Source of the DNA: Autumnicola musiva
Lineage (GTDB): Bacteria > Bacteroidota > Bacteroidia > Flavobacteriales > Flavobacteriaceae
Length of the DNA: 64,000 bases
Assembly: GCF_031846585.1 (NCBI RefSeq)
Contig: NZ_JAVRHK010000004.1
Span: 255,881-319,880 of the forward strand
Direction: 5' to 3'
In this document: positions 55,900 through 63,538 of the stretch, one piece after another
Layout: each line of letters opens with the position of its first letter
Position numbering within the stretch: position 1 is the first letter of the stretch
Position numbers and translations under genes: made by a program
Notes under the pieces: model-generated
Told to the model about the DNA's origin: nothing
What the model saw: the letters and a program-made list of their open reading frames with translations, nothing else
The model's database searches: none

Positions 55900-56478
55900 A
55901 TGTGGTCAACTTTTAACCTTAAGGAAATATTTACCGCAAGCATGGTGCTTTTTGCGGTGATAGATATTATTGGAAGCATACCAATTATTATAGATTTACG
56001 TAAAAAATCCGGGCATATTGAGAGCGAAAAAGCTTCTGTTGTTGCCGGTATATTAATGGTGGTTTTTCTTTTTTTGGGAAAAGAAATCCTGAACCTTATT
56101 GGTATAGATGTAAATTCCTTTGCTGTGGCAGGTTCTTTTATATTATTTTTCCTGGCCCTGGAAATGATTTTGGGAATAACCCTCTATAAAGATGAAACTC
56201 CCCAAACGGCTTCTATTGTACCACTGGCTTTTCCGCTTATTGCCGGGGCAGGAACCATGACCTCTATATTATCTTTAAGGGCTGAATATGAAACGGTAAA
56301 TATCATTGTTTCTATTATAATCAATGTTATCTTTGTATATGCTGTGCTGAAATCTTCAGGTAAAATTGAACGTATTCTGGGGCAGCAGGGAATTAATGTA
56401 ATTCGAAAAATATTTGGTGTAATTCTGCTGGCAATTGCTGTTAAGCTCTTTACTGCCAATATTCAAAGTCTTTTTTAA
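55900..56478 (+). CDS. MarC family integral membrane protein
   Basis: 192 residues with about six membrane segments: IFTASMVLFAVIDIIGSIPI opens the protein, VAGILMVVFLFLGKEIL and FAVAGSFILFFLALEMILGI follow, and PLAFPLIAGAGTMTSIL is the family's conserved second half. MarC (UPF0056) proteins are inner-membrane proteins. The early link to multiple antibiotic resistance has not held up, and the transported substrate is unknown. I chose the 55900 ATG from the promoter at 55853-55882. The next gene starts right at its stop codon, so the three downstream frames form an operon. Confidence 0.9.
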   Translation: MWSTFNLKEIFTASMVLFAVIDIIGSIPIIIDLRKKSGHIESEKASVVAGILMVVFLFLGKEILNLIGIDVNSFAVAGSFILFFLALEMILGITLYKDETPQTASIVPLAFPLIAGAGTMTSILSLRAEYETVNIIVSIIINVIFVYAVLKSSGKIERILGQQGINVIRKIFGVILLAIAVKLFTANIQSLF

Positions 56479-56679
56479 ATGAAATTTTTTATTTATACCA
56501 TTATTGCACTGGCCGTTGTTTTAATTGGTTACAATATTAGTATTCTTGATTTTAATAACCTCCTTGACGGGGAAAGCGGTAAAGCTTCGGCTGCTATTCT
56601 GGCCAGTACCTGTGTGATTTTATTAATGGCTATTTTACTGGTTTCCCGCGCAATTTCGAAAAAGCAAAAGCAGGAATAG
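56479..56679 (+). CDS. small two-helix membrane protein
   Basis: 66 residues with two hydrophobic helices (FIYTIIALAVVLIGYNISIL and SAAILASTCVILLMAILLVS), a short polar loop NNLLDGESGK between them and a basic tail KKQKQE. Its ATG follows the marC stop with no gap, and the FAD protein starts two bases after its own stop. This tight packing supports it being a real gene. No family is recognised. It may assist MarC or simply share its transcript. Confidence 0.7.
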   Translation: MKFFIYTIIALAVVLIGYNISILDFNNLLDGESGKASAAILASTCVILLMAILLVSRAISKKQKQE

Positions 56680-56680
56680 T

Positions 56681-57292
56681 ATGGATTTTGATGTTCTTAT
56701 TGTAGGAGGTGGAGCTGCAGGAATGTCTTGTGCGCTGGTTATAGGTTCAGGCCTTTCAAAACCTTTTGCTGAAAGTAAAAATGCGGGTATCATCCTGCAT
56801 CAGAAAACCTCTCATTTGCAGTCGGCATTGTTTAACAATGTGCTGGGACTTGAGCCCGGCACCACCGGAAATTCCATTTTGAAAAGCGGAAAGGAGCAAC
56901 TTGAGAATCTTTATCCTGAAATTTCCTTGATTGAAAAAGAAAAAGTAAAAGAAATTATTAGGCTGGAGAATGGCTTTGAAATAATTACGAACAAGAACAG
57001 TTATACTTCACACAAAATTGTGGTGGCAGTGGGCTACGAGCACCCCCTGCGGTTTAAAGGCCTGGAAGATTATATTATTCCGCATCAAAAATCCAAAACT
57101 TCAAAAAACAGAATTCAGTTAAAGAATGAGGATCATTTAGTTGCTTCCGGTTTATATGTTGCGGGATCTCTGGCCGGGTGGAGGAGCCAGTATGCTATTG
57201 CCTGTGGTAGTGGGGCTGCAGTAGCTACGGATATTTTGACTCACTGGAACAATGGACAACATACCAAGGTTCATGATAAATTATCAGGTTAG
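56681..57292 (+). CDS. short FAD-dependent oxidoreductase (thioredoxin-reductase-like half)
   Basis: 203 residues. VLIVGGGAAGMSCALVIGSG binds FAD, KIVVAVGYEHPLRF is the ATG-type motif, and VASGLYVAGSLAGWRSQYAI with CGSGAAVATDI is the second FAD contact. The NADPH-binding domain and the CxxC redox pair of thioredoxin reductase are missing. There is a gap where that domain should be inserted (about residues 130-150). So either a partner supplies electrons or it uses another donor. It is third in the marC operon, and its 3' end overlaps the convergent gene by nine bases. Confidence 0.75.
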   Translation: MDFDVLIVGGGAAGMSCALVIGSGLSKPFAESKNAGIILHQKTSHLQSALFNNVLGLEPGTTGNSILKSGKEQLENLYPEISLIEKEKVKEIIRLENGFEIITNKNSYTSHKIVVAVGYEHPLRFKGLEDYIIPHQKSKTSKNRIQLKNEDHLVASGLYVAGSLAGWRSQYAIACGSGAAVATDILTHWNNGQHTKVHDKLSG

Positions 57293-57586
57293 GAAAAGGA
57301 AAAATAACATTACCGGCAAAGAAAAAATCATTAGCCAGATGAAGGTACGGTGAAGTTTTCTGAAAATTAATGCCCTCTCAAGTTGTTTAGTGAAATTTTT
57401 ATCGGGGTTGCTTTGAATTTGTTCCCGGATTATCTTAAGCGATACATTTGAAGAATTGACCATTATCTCCTTTTGAAGGAAAAGTAATGAGCTGTTGTCC
57501 AGTAGCCGAAAACTTACCGCTATTATAAAAAATATAAGTGGCGATATAGTAAGGCAGGCGCAAAGATATTCATAAGCAGAGTCCAC
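57284..57586 (-). CDS. hypothetical membrane protein, 100 residues
   Basis: Two hydrophobic segments (SPLIFFIIAVSFRLL near 15-30 and FIWLMIFSLPVMLFFLFLT at the end) flank a charged helical middle (KIIREQIQSNPDKNFTKQLE). It lies nine bases downstream of the S41 protease start's neighbour, in the same direction as ctpA, and overlaps the FAD gene's end on the other strand. The family is not recognised. Being read-through of the ctpA transcript is plausible. Coding status is moderately supported by the helical pattern. Confidence 0.5.
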   Translation of the reverse strand: MDSAYEYLCACLTISPLIFFIIAVSFRLLDNSSLLFLQKEIMVNSSNVSLKIIREQIQSNPDKNFTKQLERALIFRKLHRTFIWLMIFSLPVMLFFLFLT

Positions 57587-57595
57587 ATTTCTAAA

Positions 57596-59191
57596 TTAAC
57601 TTTTTTCCTTTGACAACTGGATTACTTTCTCTATTATTCGATCATCTTCGTTCTTTAATCGTTCAAATGTATTGGTGCCGAACAACTGCTGGGCCATTAC
57701 AGCTTTAAGATATTGTTTCAGTAAGTTTTCATAACTACCTACCTTGATATTTATTCCGGGAGGTTGAGATCTTAAATATTGAGTAAACTCTGCAACCATT
57801 TGATCATTAATAATTACATCTTCTTCAAATTCCCGGCTGCTGAGGGAATTATAGTAATTCCTGTTTTTATCCAGAACTTCAAAGATAAAGCGGCTCATAA
57901 AGCCACGGTTTAGCAGCAGTAATATTTGCTCTTTTTCAGCATCCATATTCCGGGGCACAAAAACATCGGGAATAATACCACCTCCGCCATAAACTATTTT
58001 TCCTCCGGGAGTTTCATACCGCAGGGAATCACTAACATGAATACTATCTGCAGATTGTAATTCGCCGTTACGGTACCTGCGCAGGTAATCATTATAATAT
58101 TTTTCGTTACTTTCTTCGTATGGTTTTTGAATAGAGCGGCCGGTAGGGGTATAATAGCGGGCAATGGTTAAACGTACCGCACTGCCGTCACCAAGTTCCA
58201 TCTCCCTTTGCACCAGTCCCTTGCCATAAGACCGCCGTCCCACAATTGTTCCTACATCATTATCCTGTAAAGCACCTGCCACTACTTCGCTGGCTGAAGC
58301 AGAGCTTTCATTGATAAGTACATAGACTTTTCCGTTTTCAAAATCTCCTTCCCGTTGGGCGTATGTTTTTTCAATTGCACCACTTTTGTTTTTAGTGAAG
58401 AGAATGAGCCTGTCATCTTTAAGAAATTCATCGGCAATATTAATAGCTTCGGCCAGGTATCCGCCGGGATTATTGCGTAAATCTAAGGCAATTTCCCTGG
58501 CTCCCTTACGGCGAAGGCTTCTAAGTGCTTTATTAAATTCTTCATAGGTGGTTTCCGAAAACCGGTTAATTTTAATGTAACCAAGTTTGTTGGTGAGCAT
58601 ATAAGCGGCATCCACACTTTTTAATGGAACTTTTCCGCGGGTAACATCAAAATTTAGTAATTTCTTTTCTCCCTTCCGAAAAACTTTAAGGCTTACCTTA
58701 CTACCTTCTTCTCCTTTCAGCTGACTAATGATGGAATCGTTTGATAAATTTTTTCCGAAGAGTTTTGCATTATTGGCATAAAGAATCCGGTCACCGCCAT
58801 GAATACCTATATCTTCGCTGGGCCCACCTTCAAGCGGTTGTATTACAACAACAGTGTCGCCCACCGAATAAAAGCTAACACCAATACCCACAAAATCGCC
58901 CTGCATATTCTCGCTTACCGCATCATACTCCTGTTTAGGAATATAAACTGAATGCGGATCAAGGTTTTCAAGGATTTTATTGACAGTGACATCTACAATA
59001 CTGTCGGTATTAACATCGTCTACATACTCATAATCGATGTAGTCTATAAGTCTGTTGAGCTTCTGCTTTTTGGGATTTTCGGAAAATAACCCATCTGAAG
59101 TTGAAAGGTCCAGCCGGGCACCCATAAAAATACCAAGAGCGCAGGCCAGTCCAAGAAGCAGGGGAATGTAAATTTTATTTTTATCTTTCAA
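57596..59191 (-). CDS. C-terminal processing protease, S41 family (CtpA-like)
   Basis: Envelope serine protease that trims protein C-termini. One N-terminal membrane/signal helix (IPLLLGLACALGIFMGARL), a PDZ domain (about 95-180, GIGVSFYSVGDTVVVIQPLE and GGDRILYAN) and the peptidase core. The Ser/Lys dyad is S299 in SSASASEVVAG and K324 in RSYGKGLVQ, 25 residues apart as in E. coli Prc. GYIKINRFSETTYEEF and LDLRNNPGGYL are further S41 marks. It overlaps the upstream dCMP deaminase by four bases (ATGA), so the two are translationally coupled. Confidence 0.93.
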   Translation of the reverse strand: MKDKNKIYIPLLLGLACALGIFMGARLDLSTSDGLFSENPKKQKLNRLIDYIDYEYVDDVNTDSIVDVTVNKILENLDPHSVYIPKQEYDAVSENMQGDFVGIGVSFYSVGDTVVVIQPLEGGPSEDIGIHGGDRILYANNAKLFGKNLSNDSIISQLKGEEGSKVSLKVFRKGEKKLLNFDVTRGKVPLKSVDAAYMLTNKLGYIKINRFSETTYEEFNKALRSLRRKGAREIALDLRNNPGGYLAEAINIADEFLKDDRLILFTKNKSGAIEKTYAQREGDFENGKVYVLINESSASASEVVAGALQDNDVGTIVGRRSYGKGLVQREMELGDGSAVRLTIARYYTPTGRSIQKPYEESNEKYYNDYLRRYRNGELQSADSIHVSDSLRYETPGGKIVYGGGGIIPDVFVPRNMDAEKEQILLLLNRGFMSRFIFEVLDKNRNYYNSLSSREFEEDVIINDQMVAEFTQYLRSQPPGINIKVGSYENLLKQYLKAVMAQQLFGTNTFERLKNEDDRIIEKVIQLSKEKS

Positions 59192-59619
59192 TGATCAAGA
59201 TCTGTTATTTGTTTAAGTTCCACACCGGCTTTTTGCAGGAACTCCAGTCCGGAATTGTCTTTATAGTCAATATTGTAAACTAAACGGGTGATCCCGGCCT
59301 GGTGAATAAGTTTACTGCATTCCTTACAGGGTGACATGGTAATGTAAAGCGTTGCTCCATTACAGGATTGCGTAGAAGATGCGACTTTAAGAATGGCATT
59401 GGCTTCAGCGTGTAAAACGTACCATTTGGTATATCCTTCTTCATCTTCACAATAGTTTTCAAAGCCGCTTGGAGTACCATTATACCCATCAGAAATTATC
59501 ATTCTATTTTTAACAATAAGCGCGCCAACTTTTTTCCTTTTACAGTGGGAAAGTTGTCCCCATTCCCGTGCGATCCTTAAGTAGGCTTTATCGTATTTTA
59601 ATTGCTTGTTATTGTGCAT
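59188..59619 (-). CDS. deoxycytidylate (dCMP) deaminase family protein
   Basis: Zinc-dependent deaminase converting dCMP to dUMP for thymidylate synthesis. Zinc site: HAEANAIL (His and catalytic Glu) and SPCKECSKL (two Cys). SDGYNGTPSGFENYCED is the substrate-loop signature of the dCMP/ComEB group and separates it from TadA and cytidine deaminase. At 143 residues it is typical. Its last codons overlap the ctpA start as ATGA, a common pairing in Bacteroidetes. Confidence 0.92.
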   Translation of the reverse strand: MHNNKQLKYDKAYLRIAREWGQLSHCKRKKVGALIVKNRMIISDGYNGTPSGFENYCEDEEGYTKWYVLHAEANAILKVASSTQSCNGATLYITMSPCKECSKLIHQAGITRLVYNIDYKDNSGLEFLQKAGVELKQITDLDH

Positions 59620-59705
59620 GCGTATATATTCGACCTCTTCATATTGTTGAAGAGATGAGGTGTTGAAAGTCAGAATTCTGAAGGAATTTCAGAATAGCTA
59701 AAGTA

Positions 59706-60293
59706 TTAAATTGCCAGAAAATTATCCCGAAGAATTGGTAAAATAATACCAATGACTATAGCTGAAGTTACGAGTATCCAGTCTCTTCTGGAAACACGGA
59801 TCATGTTTTGAAAAATAAAACCTAAAATAACAATTACCAGTACTACAGCAATTTGTGCTGTTTCTATCCCCAGGGCAAACTCCAGCAGAGGGAGAAATTT
59901 ACTTTCACCGGTTGCTGCAATCATTTTGAAATAAGAAGAAAATCCAAGCCCATGGATAACCCCGAAGAAAACTGTTGTAAAATAAAGCATATTCTGATTC
60001 CTGCTTTTTTCGTTTTTTCCGGCTGTAAGAATGTTGTAGAAAGCTGTTACAAGAATGGTAACAGGAATAAGTAATTCTACATAATCGGTATCTACTTTTA
60101 CAATTTCATATACCGAAAGAAATAATGCTAATGTATGGCCTATGGTAAATAATGTGATAAGCCAAATAATTTTTTTCCAGCTGCTAAAGGTATAGCCAAC
60201 AATAAGTACAATAAGAAAAAGTACGTGATCATAAGCCTGCCAATCCAGAATATGTTCCAGGCCAAGCCTGTAATACAACCAAAATTGAGACAT
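59706..60293 (-). CDS. HupE/UreJ family membrane protein
   Basis: 195 residues with about six membrane helices. The conserved His and Asp/Gly blocks GLEHILDWQAYDHVLFLIVL, FTIGHTLALFLSVYEIV and FFGVIHGLGFSSYFK identify HupE/UreJ, proposed nickel or cobalt permeases linked to hydrogenase and urease. No such enzyme is encoded in the window, and the stand-alone flavobacterial form may have another cargo. It is preceded by a hairpin and followed by the dCMP deaminase after 86 bases. Confidence 0.85.
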   Translation of the reverse strand: MSQFWLYYRLGLEHILDWQAYDHVLFLIVLIVGYTFSSWKKIIWLITLFTIGHTLALFLSVYEIVKVDTDYVELLIPVTILVTAFYNILTAGKNEKSRNQNMLYFTTVFFGVIHGLGFSSYFKMIAATGESKFLPLLEFALGIETAQIAVVLVIVILGFIFQNMIRVSRRDWILVTSAIVIGIILPILRDNFLAI

Positions 60294-60366
60294 TTTTTTT
60301 TATTATGGAAAAGAGCGAAAGTACGATTTAAAGGGAAATTTACAAAACCTTTTAATGGGGGAACAA

Positions 60367-60415
60367 AAGAATAGCAGTGCAAATGCTTTTTAAGCAAATT
60401 TGTACTGCTATTCTT
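60367..60415 (-). terminator. long near-perfect hairpin terminator
   Basis: AAGAATAGCAGTGCAAATGC (60367-60386) pairs with 60394-60415 with one mismatch and a small bulge. On the minus strand it ends in TTCTTTTG. It closes the 60440-60790 gene before HupE, and the arms are long enough to act on both strands. Confidence 0.7.
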
Positions 60416-60439
60416 CCGGGAGGATTTAACCAGCAATTA

Positions 60440-60790
60440 CTAGAGGCTTATTTCTCCTGCTTTTATGGCTTTATCAATATTAGCCACTATGCTTCTATGG
60501 CTTTGAAAAAATTTTCTTCCGTCAGTTCTTTTCAGCCTTACCTGTCTGGTACCATCTTTTTTCGTTTTAATAGCTATAATTTCTACCGGCTGGTTGAATT
60601 CTCTATTATAATTGACAATGCCGCCCTGTTTAATAATAAAATTAGGTTTAGGGAAGTGTATGTAATTAAAATCAGGACCCGACGGCTTTTCAAGATTTAC
60701 AATTGTTCCTACTTCAATTGTTTCTTTTTCCTGTGCCTGAAAGCTAGAAAATGAAATTATTAAAATCGCAAGGAGCAGCAGCTGTTTCAT
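60440..60790 (-). CDS. conserved flavobacterial secreted protein of unknown function
   Basis: 116 residues: cleavable signal peptide (IISFSSFQAQ), then a compact beta-rich, basic domain with TIEVGTIVNLEKP, YIHFPKPNFIIKQGGIVNYN and QVRLKRTDGRKFFQSHRSIV. I recognise the pattern as a protein found widely in Flavobacteriaceae, sometimes loosely labelled dihydroorotase, for which the sequence gives no support. No catalytic site is visible. It stands alone upstream of tRNA-Leu, transcribed away from it. Confidence 0.7.
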   Translation of the reverse strand: MKQLLLLAILIISFSSFQAQEKETIEVGTIVNLEKPSGPDFNYIHFPKPNFIIKQGGIVNYNREFNQPVEIIAIKTKKDGTRQVRLKRTDGRKFFQSHRSIVANIDKAIKAGEISL

Positions 60791-60970
60791 GATAATTTTA
60801 TTTATAATTAGTTATATGTGCCTATTTTGTTTCAAAAATACAAAATTATTTTCATTATATGATAATTCAATAATTTAAAATATTATTAAAATTTTGTTCT
60901 TTTAAAGGAGTTGAATAACTCAAATTTTCGAGTACTTTCTACAGGAATATGTTCCATTAATTTGATATTA

Positions 60971-61001
60971 TTGCAGGAAATAAAAAAAATTATTAATTTT
61001 G
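60971..61001 (+). promoter_or_regulatory. tRNA-Leu promoter
   Basis: TTG (60971-60973), 20 bases, TAATTTTG (60994-61001), ending 10 bases before the tRNA. This is a clear Bacteroidetes TTG/TAnnTTTG promoter. Confidence 0.8.
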
Positions 61002-61011
61002 CAGTCCATTA

Positions 61012-61093
61012 GCTCGAGTGGCGGAATTGGTAGACGCGCTGGATTCAAAATCCAGTGACTTCGGTCGTGTGGGTTCGATTCCCACCTCGAGTA
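61012..61093 (+). tRNA. tRNA-Leu (anticodon CAA)
   Basis: 82 bases. Acceptor GCTCGAG (61012-61018) pairs with CTCGAGT (61086-61092, one G-U). The D arm is GCGGAATTGGTAGACGC, and the anticodon stem CTGGA/TCCAG holds the loop TTCAAAA, so the anticodon is CAA (reads UUG). A short variable arm (GTGACTTCGGTCGT) with a small stem is typical of class II tRNA. The T arm is GTGGG-TTCGATT-CCCAC and the discriminator base is A73. CCA is not encoded. A terminator and an integrase gene follow, as expected of an island attachment site. Confidence 0.97.
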
Positions 61094-61117
61094 CTTTTAA
61101 AGAATCAAATTAAACTA

Positions 61118-61149
61118 AAACCCCGCAAACTGCACTGTTTACGGGGTTT
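61118..61149 (+). terminator. tRNA-Leu terminator
   Basis: AAACCCCG (61118-61125) pairs with CGGGGTTT (61142-61149), with inner AAAC/GTTT pairing, followed by T. It closes the tRNA-Leu transcript. Confidence 0.85.
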
Positions 61150-61153
61150 TTCA

Positions 61154-61240
61154 TTTTATTTGATATCAAATAAAACCATTTGTTATTAAATAAAATGGGG
61201 GTTATTAGGTGGCACCTATTGGGTGAGATTTAGTGCCACC
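61154..61240. other. palindrome-rich segment between tRNA-Leu and integrase
   Basis: Contains a perfect 22-base palindrome (61154-61175, centre GATATC), a CCATTT/AAATGG inverted repeat (about 61177-61198), and GGTGGCAC (61208-61215) with its exact inverse GTGCCACC (61233-61240). The position beside a tyrosine recombinase makes recombinase or excisionase binding, or integrase autoregulation, likely. Confidence 0.55.
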
Positions 61241-61332
61241 GAATGCTGCGCAACGTTCTGTTAAATAGGTATTTACATGTTTTTAGAATAAATATTTTCT
61301 GCTACTTTTACATCAACCAAAAGATCAAAAAG

Positions 61333-62586
61333 ATGCAGGATTTATTATCAGTACTGTTTTATGTACGAAAAAACAAGAGCAAAAGTGATACTCATGCCAA
61401 AGCATATCTTAGAATTACATACAATGGTAAAAGAGTTGAACTGAGTACGATGCGAAATGTCCCCTTAGATAAATGGAACGCAAAAGGAAACAAGGTAAGC
61501 GGTTCCTCTATGGAAGCAAAACAAATCAACCGACACCTGGACATCATCAGAAATCGGATCTATGAGGTCTATCAAAGGTTTCTGAATAATGGAGAAGCAA
61601 TATCTGCTGTAAAAATCAGAGATGAGTATCTTGGCATTGCTAAAGTTAAAAAATCCATTCTTGAAATGTTTGAAGAACATAATAATAGGATGGGAAAATT
61701 AGTTGGGAAGGAATTTTCTTTTCGCACGCTTCAAAGGTATCAAACAACTAAGAAGCACCTATTTGACTTTATTTCTTTGAACTATAAGCTTGAAGACTAT
61801 CCTGTTAAAGATATAGATACTAATTTCATTAATTGTTTTATCTATTATCTGAAGATAGAAAAGGATTTATCTCACAATTCCGCAGTAAAATACCTGGCAT
61901 ATCTTAAAAAGATCGTGAGAGTAGCTTTCGCTAATGGCTGGATGGAAAAAGATCCATTTTATAATTTTAAACTTAAGGTCCATCCTGTAGACCGCGATTT
62001 TCTTACCCGGGAGGAATTGATCAGAATAATGGAAAAGGAATTTAATATTCCAAGAATAGAGCATGTGAGGGATGTTTTTCTTTTTTGCTGTTACACAGGT
62101 TTGGCCTATGTAGATGTGGAGAAATTAAATGCTAATCATATTGTAAAGGGTATTGATGGTAATCTATGGATCAAGCTTAAGAGAACTAAAACCAAAACCC
62201 TTTCCAGTATCCCATTGCTTCCGGTTGCAGAGAAGCTTTTAGAAAAATATGTAGATTATGAAGGTATTGGCGATAGCGAAGGACGATTATTGCCGGTTTA
62301 TTCGAATCAGCGCACCAATGGCTATTTAAAAGAAATAGCCGACCGCTGCGGTATTAAAAAGCATCTTACTTTTCACGTTGCCCGGCATACTTTTGCTACT
62401 ACGGTAACCCTTAGTAATGGTGTTCCAATAGAATCTGTGAGCAAAATGCTGGGACATCGTTCTTTAAAAATTACCCAGCACTATGCAAAGATCCTGGATG
62501 AGAAATTGAGCGAGGATATGAATACTTTAAAGAAAAGAATCGCCGCATCTGAAGAAGATGTTTCTATAAAATTAAAGCGAAAATAG
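61333..62586 (+). CDS. tyrosine recombinase / site-specific integrase, Bacteroidetes type
   Basis: 417 residues from the ATG at 61333 (MQDLLSVLFYVRKNK); the longer frame from 61243 overlaps the inverted repeats and lacks homology. An N-terminal arm-binding domain (about 1-90), a SAM-like core-binding domain (about 105-205) and the catalytic domain (about 215-400) are seen. Catalytic H348 and R351 (HVARHTF), the H of MLGHRS and the nucleophile Y384 (QHYAK) are present. The first catalytic Arg, usually in TGLR, is Ala258 (TGLAYVDV), a substitution shared by many integrases of Bacteroidetes mobile elements. It lies 240 bases after tRNA-Leu in the same direction, so it probably marks the left edge of an integrated island whose right edge is outside the window. 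Confidence 0.9.
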   Translation: MQDLLSVLFYVRKNKSKSDTHAKAYLRITYNGKRVELSTMRNVPLDKWNAKGNKVSGSSMEAKQINRHLDIIRNRIYEVYQRFLNNGEAISAVKIRDEYLGIAKVKKSILEMFEEHNNRMGKLVGKEFSFRTLQRYQTTKKHLFDFISLNYKLEDYPVKDIDTNFINCFIYYLKIEKDLSHNSAVKYLAYLKKIVRVAFANGWMEKDPFYNFKLKVHPVDRDFLTREELIRIMEKEFNIPRIEHVRDVFLFCCYTGLAYVDVEKLNANHIVKGIDGNLWIKLKRTKTKTLSSIPLLPVAEKLLEKYVDYEGIGDSEGRLLPVYSNQRTNGYLKEIADRCGIKKHLTFHVARHTFATTVTLSNGVPIESVSKMLGHRSLKITQHYAKILDEKLSEDMNTLKKRIAASEEDVSIKLKRK

Positions 62587-63154
62587 ACCGAATACTTTTC
62601 TTCTCCTGTTGTTCAAAAATTAACAAAGATCCCATAGCTTAAATCTATGCCTGGTTGAGCTAAAATGACTTTTGAAGGTATTAGGAAAATTCTTTTTGAA
62701 TTTAATTTTTTGAAAAAGTGCATAAGGATTTTTTCAAACGGCTGAAGGAGATAGATCCAAAATTGACCAAAAGGGACTCCGCCTTTGCGCATTTGTAAAG
62801 ATGAACCTTACTAATAAAGAAATAGCTCCGCTATTGAATATTTCTGTCTGGGGAGTGGAAACTGCACGTTACAGGATTAGAAAAAATCTGGATGTACAGG
62901 AAAATAACTTTCTGGAATTTCTTGAGAACCTTTCAGAACCAGCCGTGGAGAGAACCAATTGATGATGCCTTTTCAGCTTTAGCGCTAGAGGTAGAAGTGT
63001 GGGGAGAAGAAATTGGCAGAAGCAGCTCCTAACTCTCTTATTATTCCTGATACTTCCTCATTAAATTTTAGGGTCAGGGAATGGGACTTAAATGTCAATT
63101 AAAATGACTTTGAAGATTTTAAAGGAAGAAAAGGCGGTTGCAACTAGAGGTTAT
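62587..63154. other. gene-free stretch downstream of the integrase
   Basis: Contains the LuxR-type pseudogene (62706-62962, listed separately). The stretches 62587-62705 and 62963-63154 show only short frames with several stops. I recognise no further gene. Confidence 0.5.
62706..62962 (+). pseudogene. LuxR-type DNA-binding domain fragment, frameshifted
   Basis: Reads FFEKVHKDFFKRLKEIDPKL and TKRD. After a frame change near 62778 it continues LCAFVKMNLTNKEIAPLLNI, SVWGVETARYRIRKNLDVQE and a stop at 62960-62962. This aligns with the C-terminus of the propeller regulator at 35443-38229 (KDFFKKMKRKHPELTSNDLK, LTSKEIAPLLNIS). The sensor and membrane parts are absent. It is a 3' relic of a similar one-component regulator, probably of another glycan locus. 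Confidence 0.7.
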
Positions 63155-63397
63155 TTAAATTGGCTTTTCCGGCCAAAATTCTCTGGGAGAACAGTTCAGT
63201 ATTTTAGCAATTTCATTAAGATGGTGAACATTATATTTCGCTTTTTTTGATGGAGCTTCAATATCCCCAATAAAACCTACACCTTTACCCAGACACAGTG
63301 ACAGGCGCTCTTGAGTAAAGCCTTTTTCCTTTCGGATTTCTTTAACCCGTGAGATAATATGTAAATCTATTTTTGCTAAATTATTCAAGCTCTCCAA
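63155..63397 (-). CDS. XRE-family helix-turn-helix regulator
   Basis: 80 residues. The HTH_3 domain covers most of the chain: IISRVKEIRKEKGFTQERLS (helices 1-2), LSLCLGKGVGFIGDIEAPSK (recognition region) and VHHLNEIAKILNCSPREFWP. It is small and single-domain, like the regulators carried by mobile elements. It faces the integrase and sits between two relic/regulatory stretches. The target is unknown; island maintenance control is the obvious guess. Confidence 0.75.
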   Translation of the reverse strand: MESLNNLAKIDLHIISRVKEIRKEKGFTQERLSLCLGKGVGFIGDIEAPSKKAKYNVHHLNEIAKILNCSPREFWPEKPI

Positions 63398-63487
63398 GTT
63401 TCATAAACAAATTGGCAACTATTTTTAAATTTTAACAATGGACTATAGTCCATATTTGCTTTATTTTATATATTAGCCTCAGAATAT

Positions 63488-63495
63488 TATATTTG
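63488..63495 (+). promoter_or_regulatory. -7 box upstream of the structured RNA
   Basis: TATATTTG (63488-63495) fits TAnnTTTG. Transcription from here would begin near 63502 and cover the structured segment to 63672. The -33 TTG is not at the usual spacing (nearest is 63456-63458), so support is partial. Confidence 0.35.
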
Positions 63496-63538
63496 CGAAA
63501 CTTCTTAAAATAAAATATTAGAAGCATTTCGCTTTGAA

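Noticed and set aside
61243..61332. Thirty-residue N-terminal extension of the integrase
   Set aside because: The extension has no similarity to integrase N-termini and sits beside the inverted repeats; MQDLLSVLFYVRK at 61333 is the typical start.
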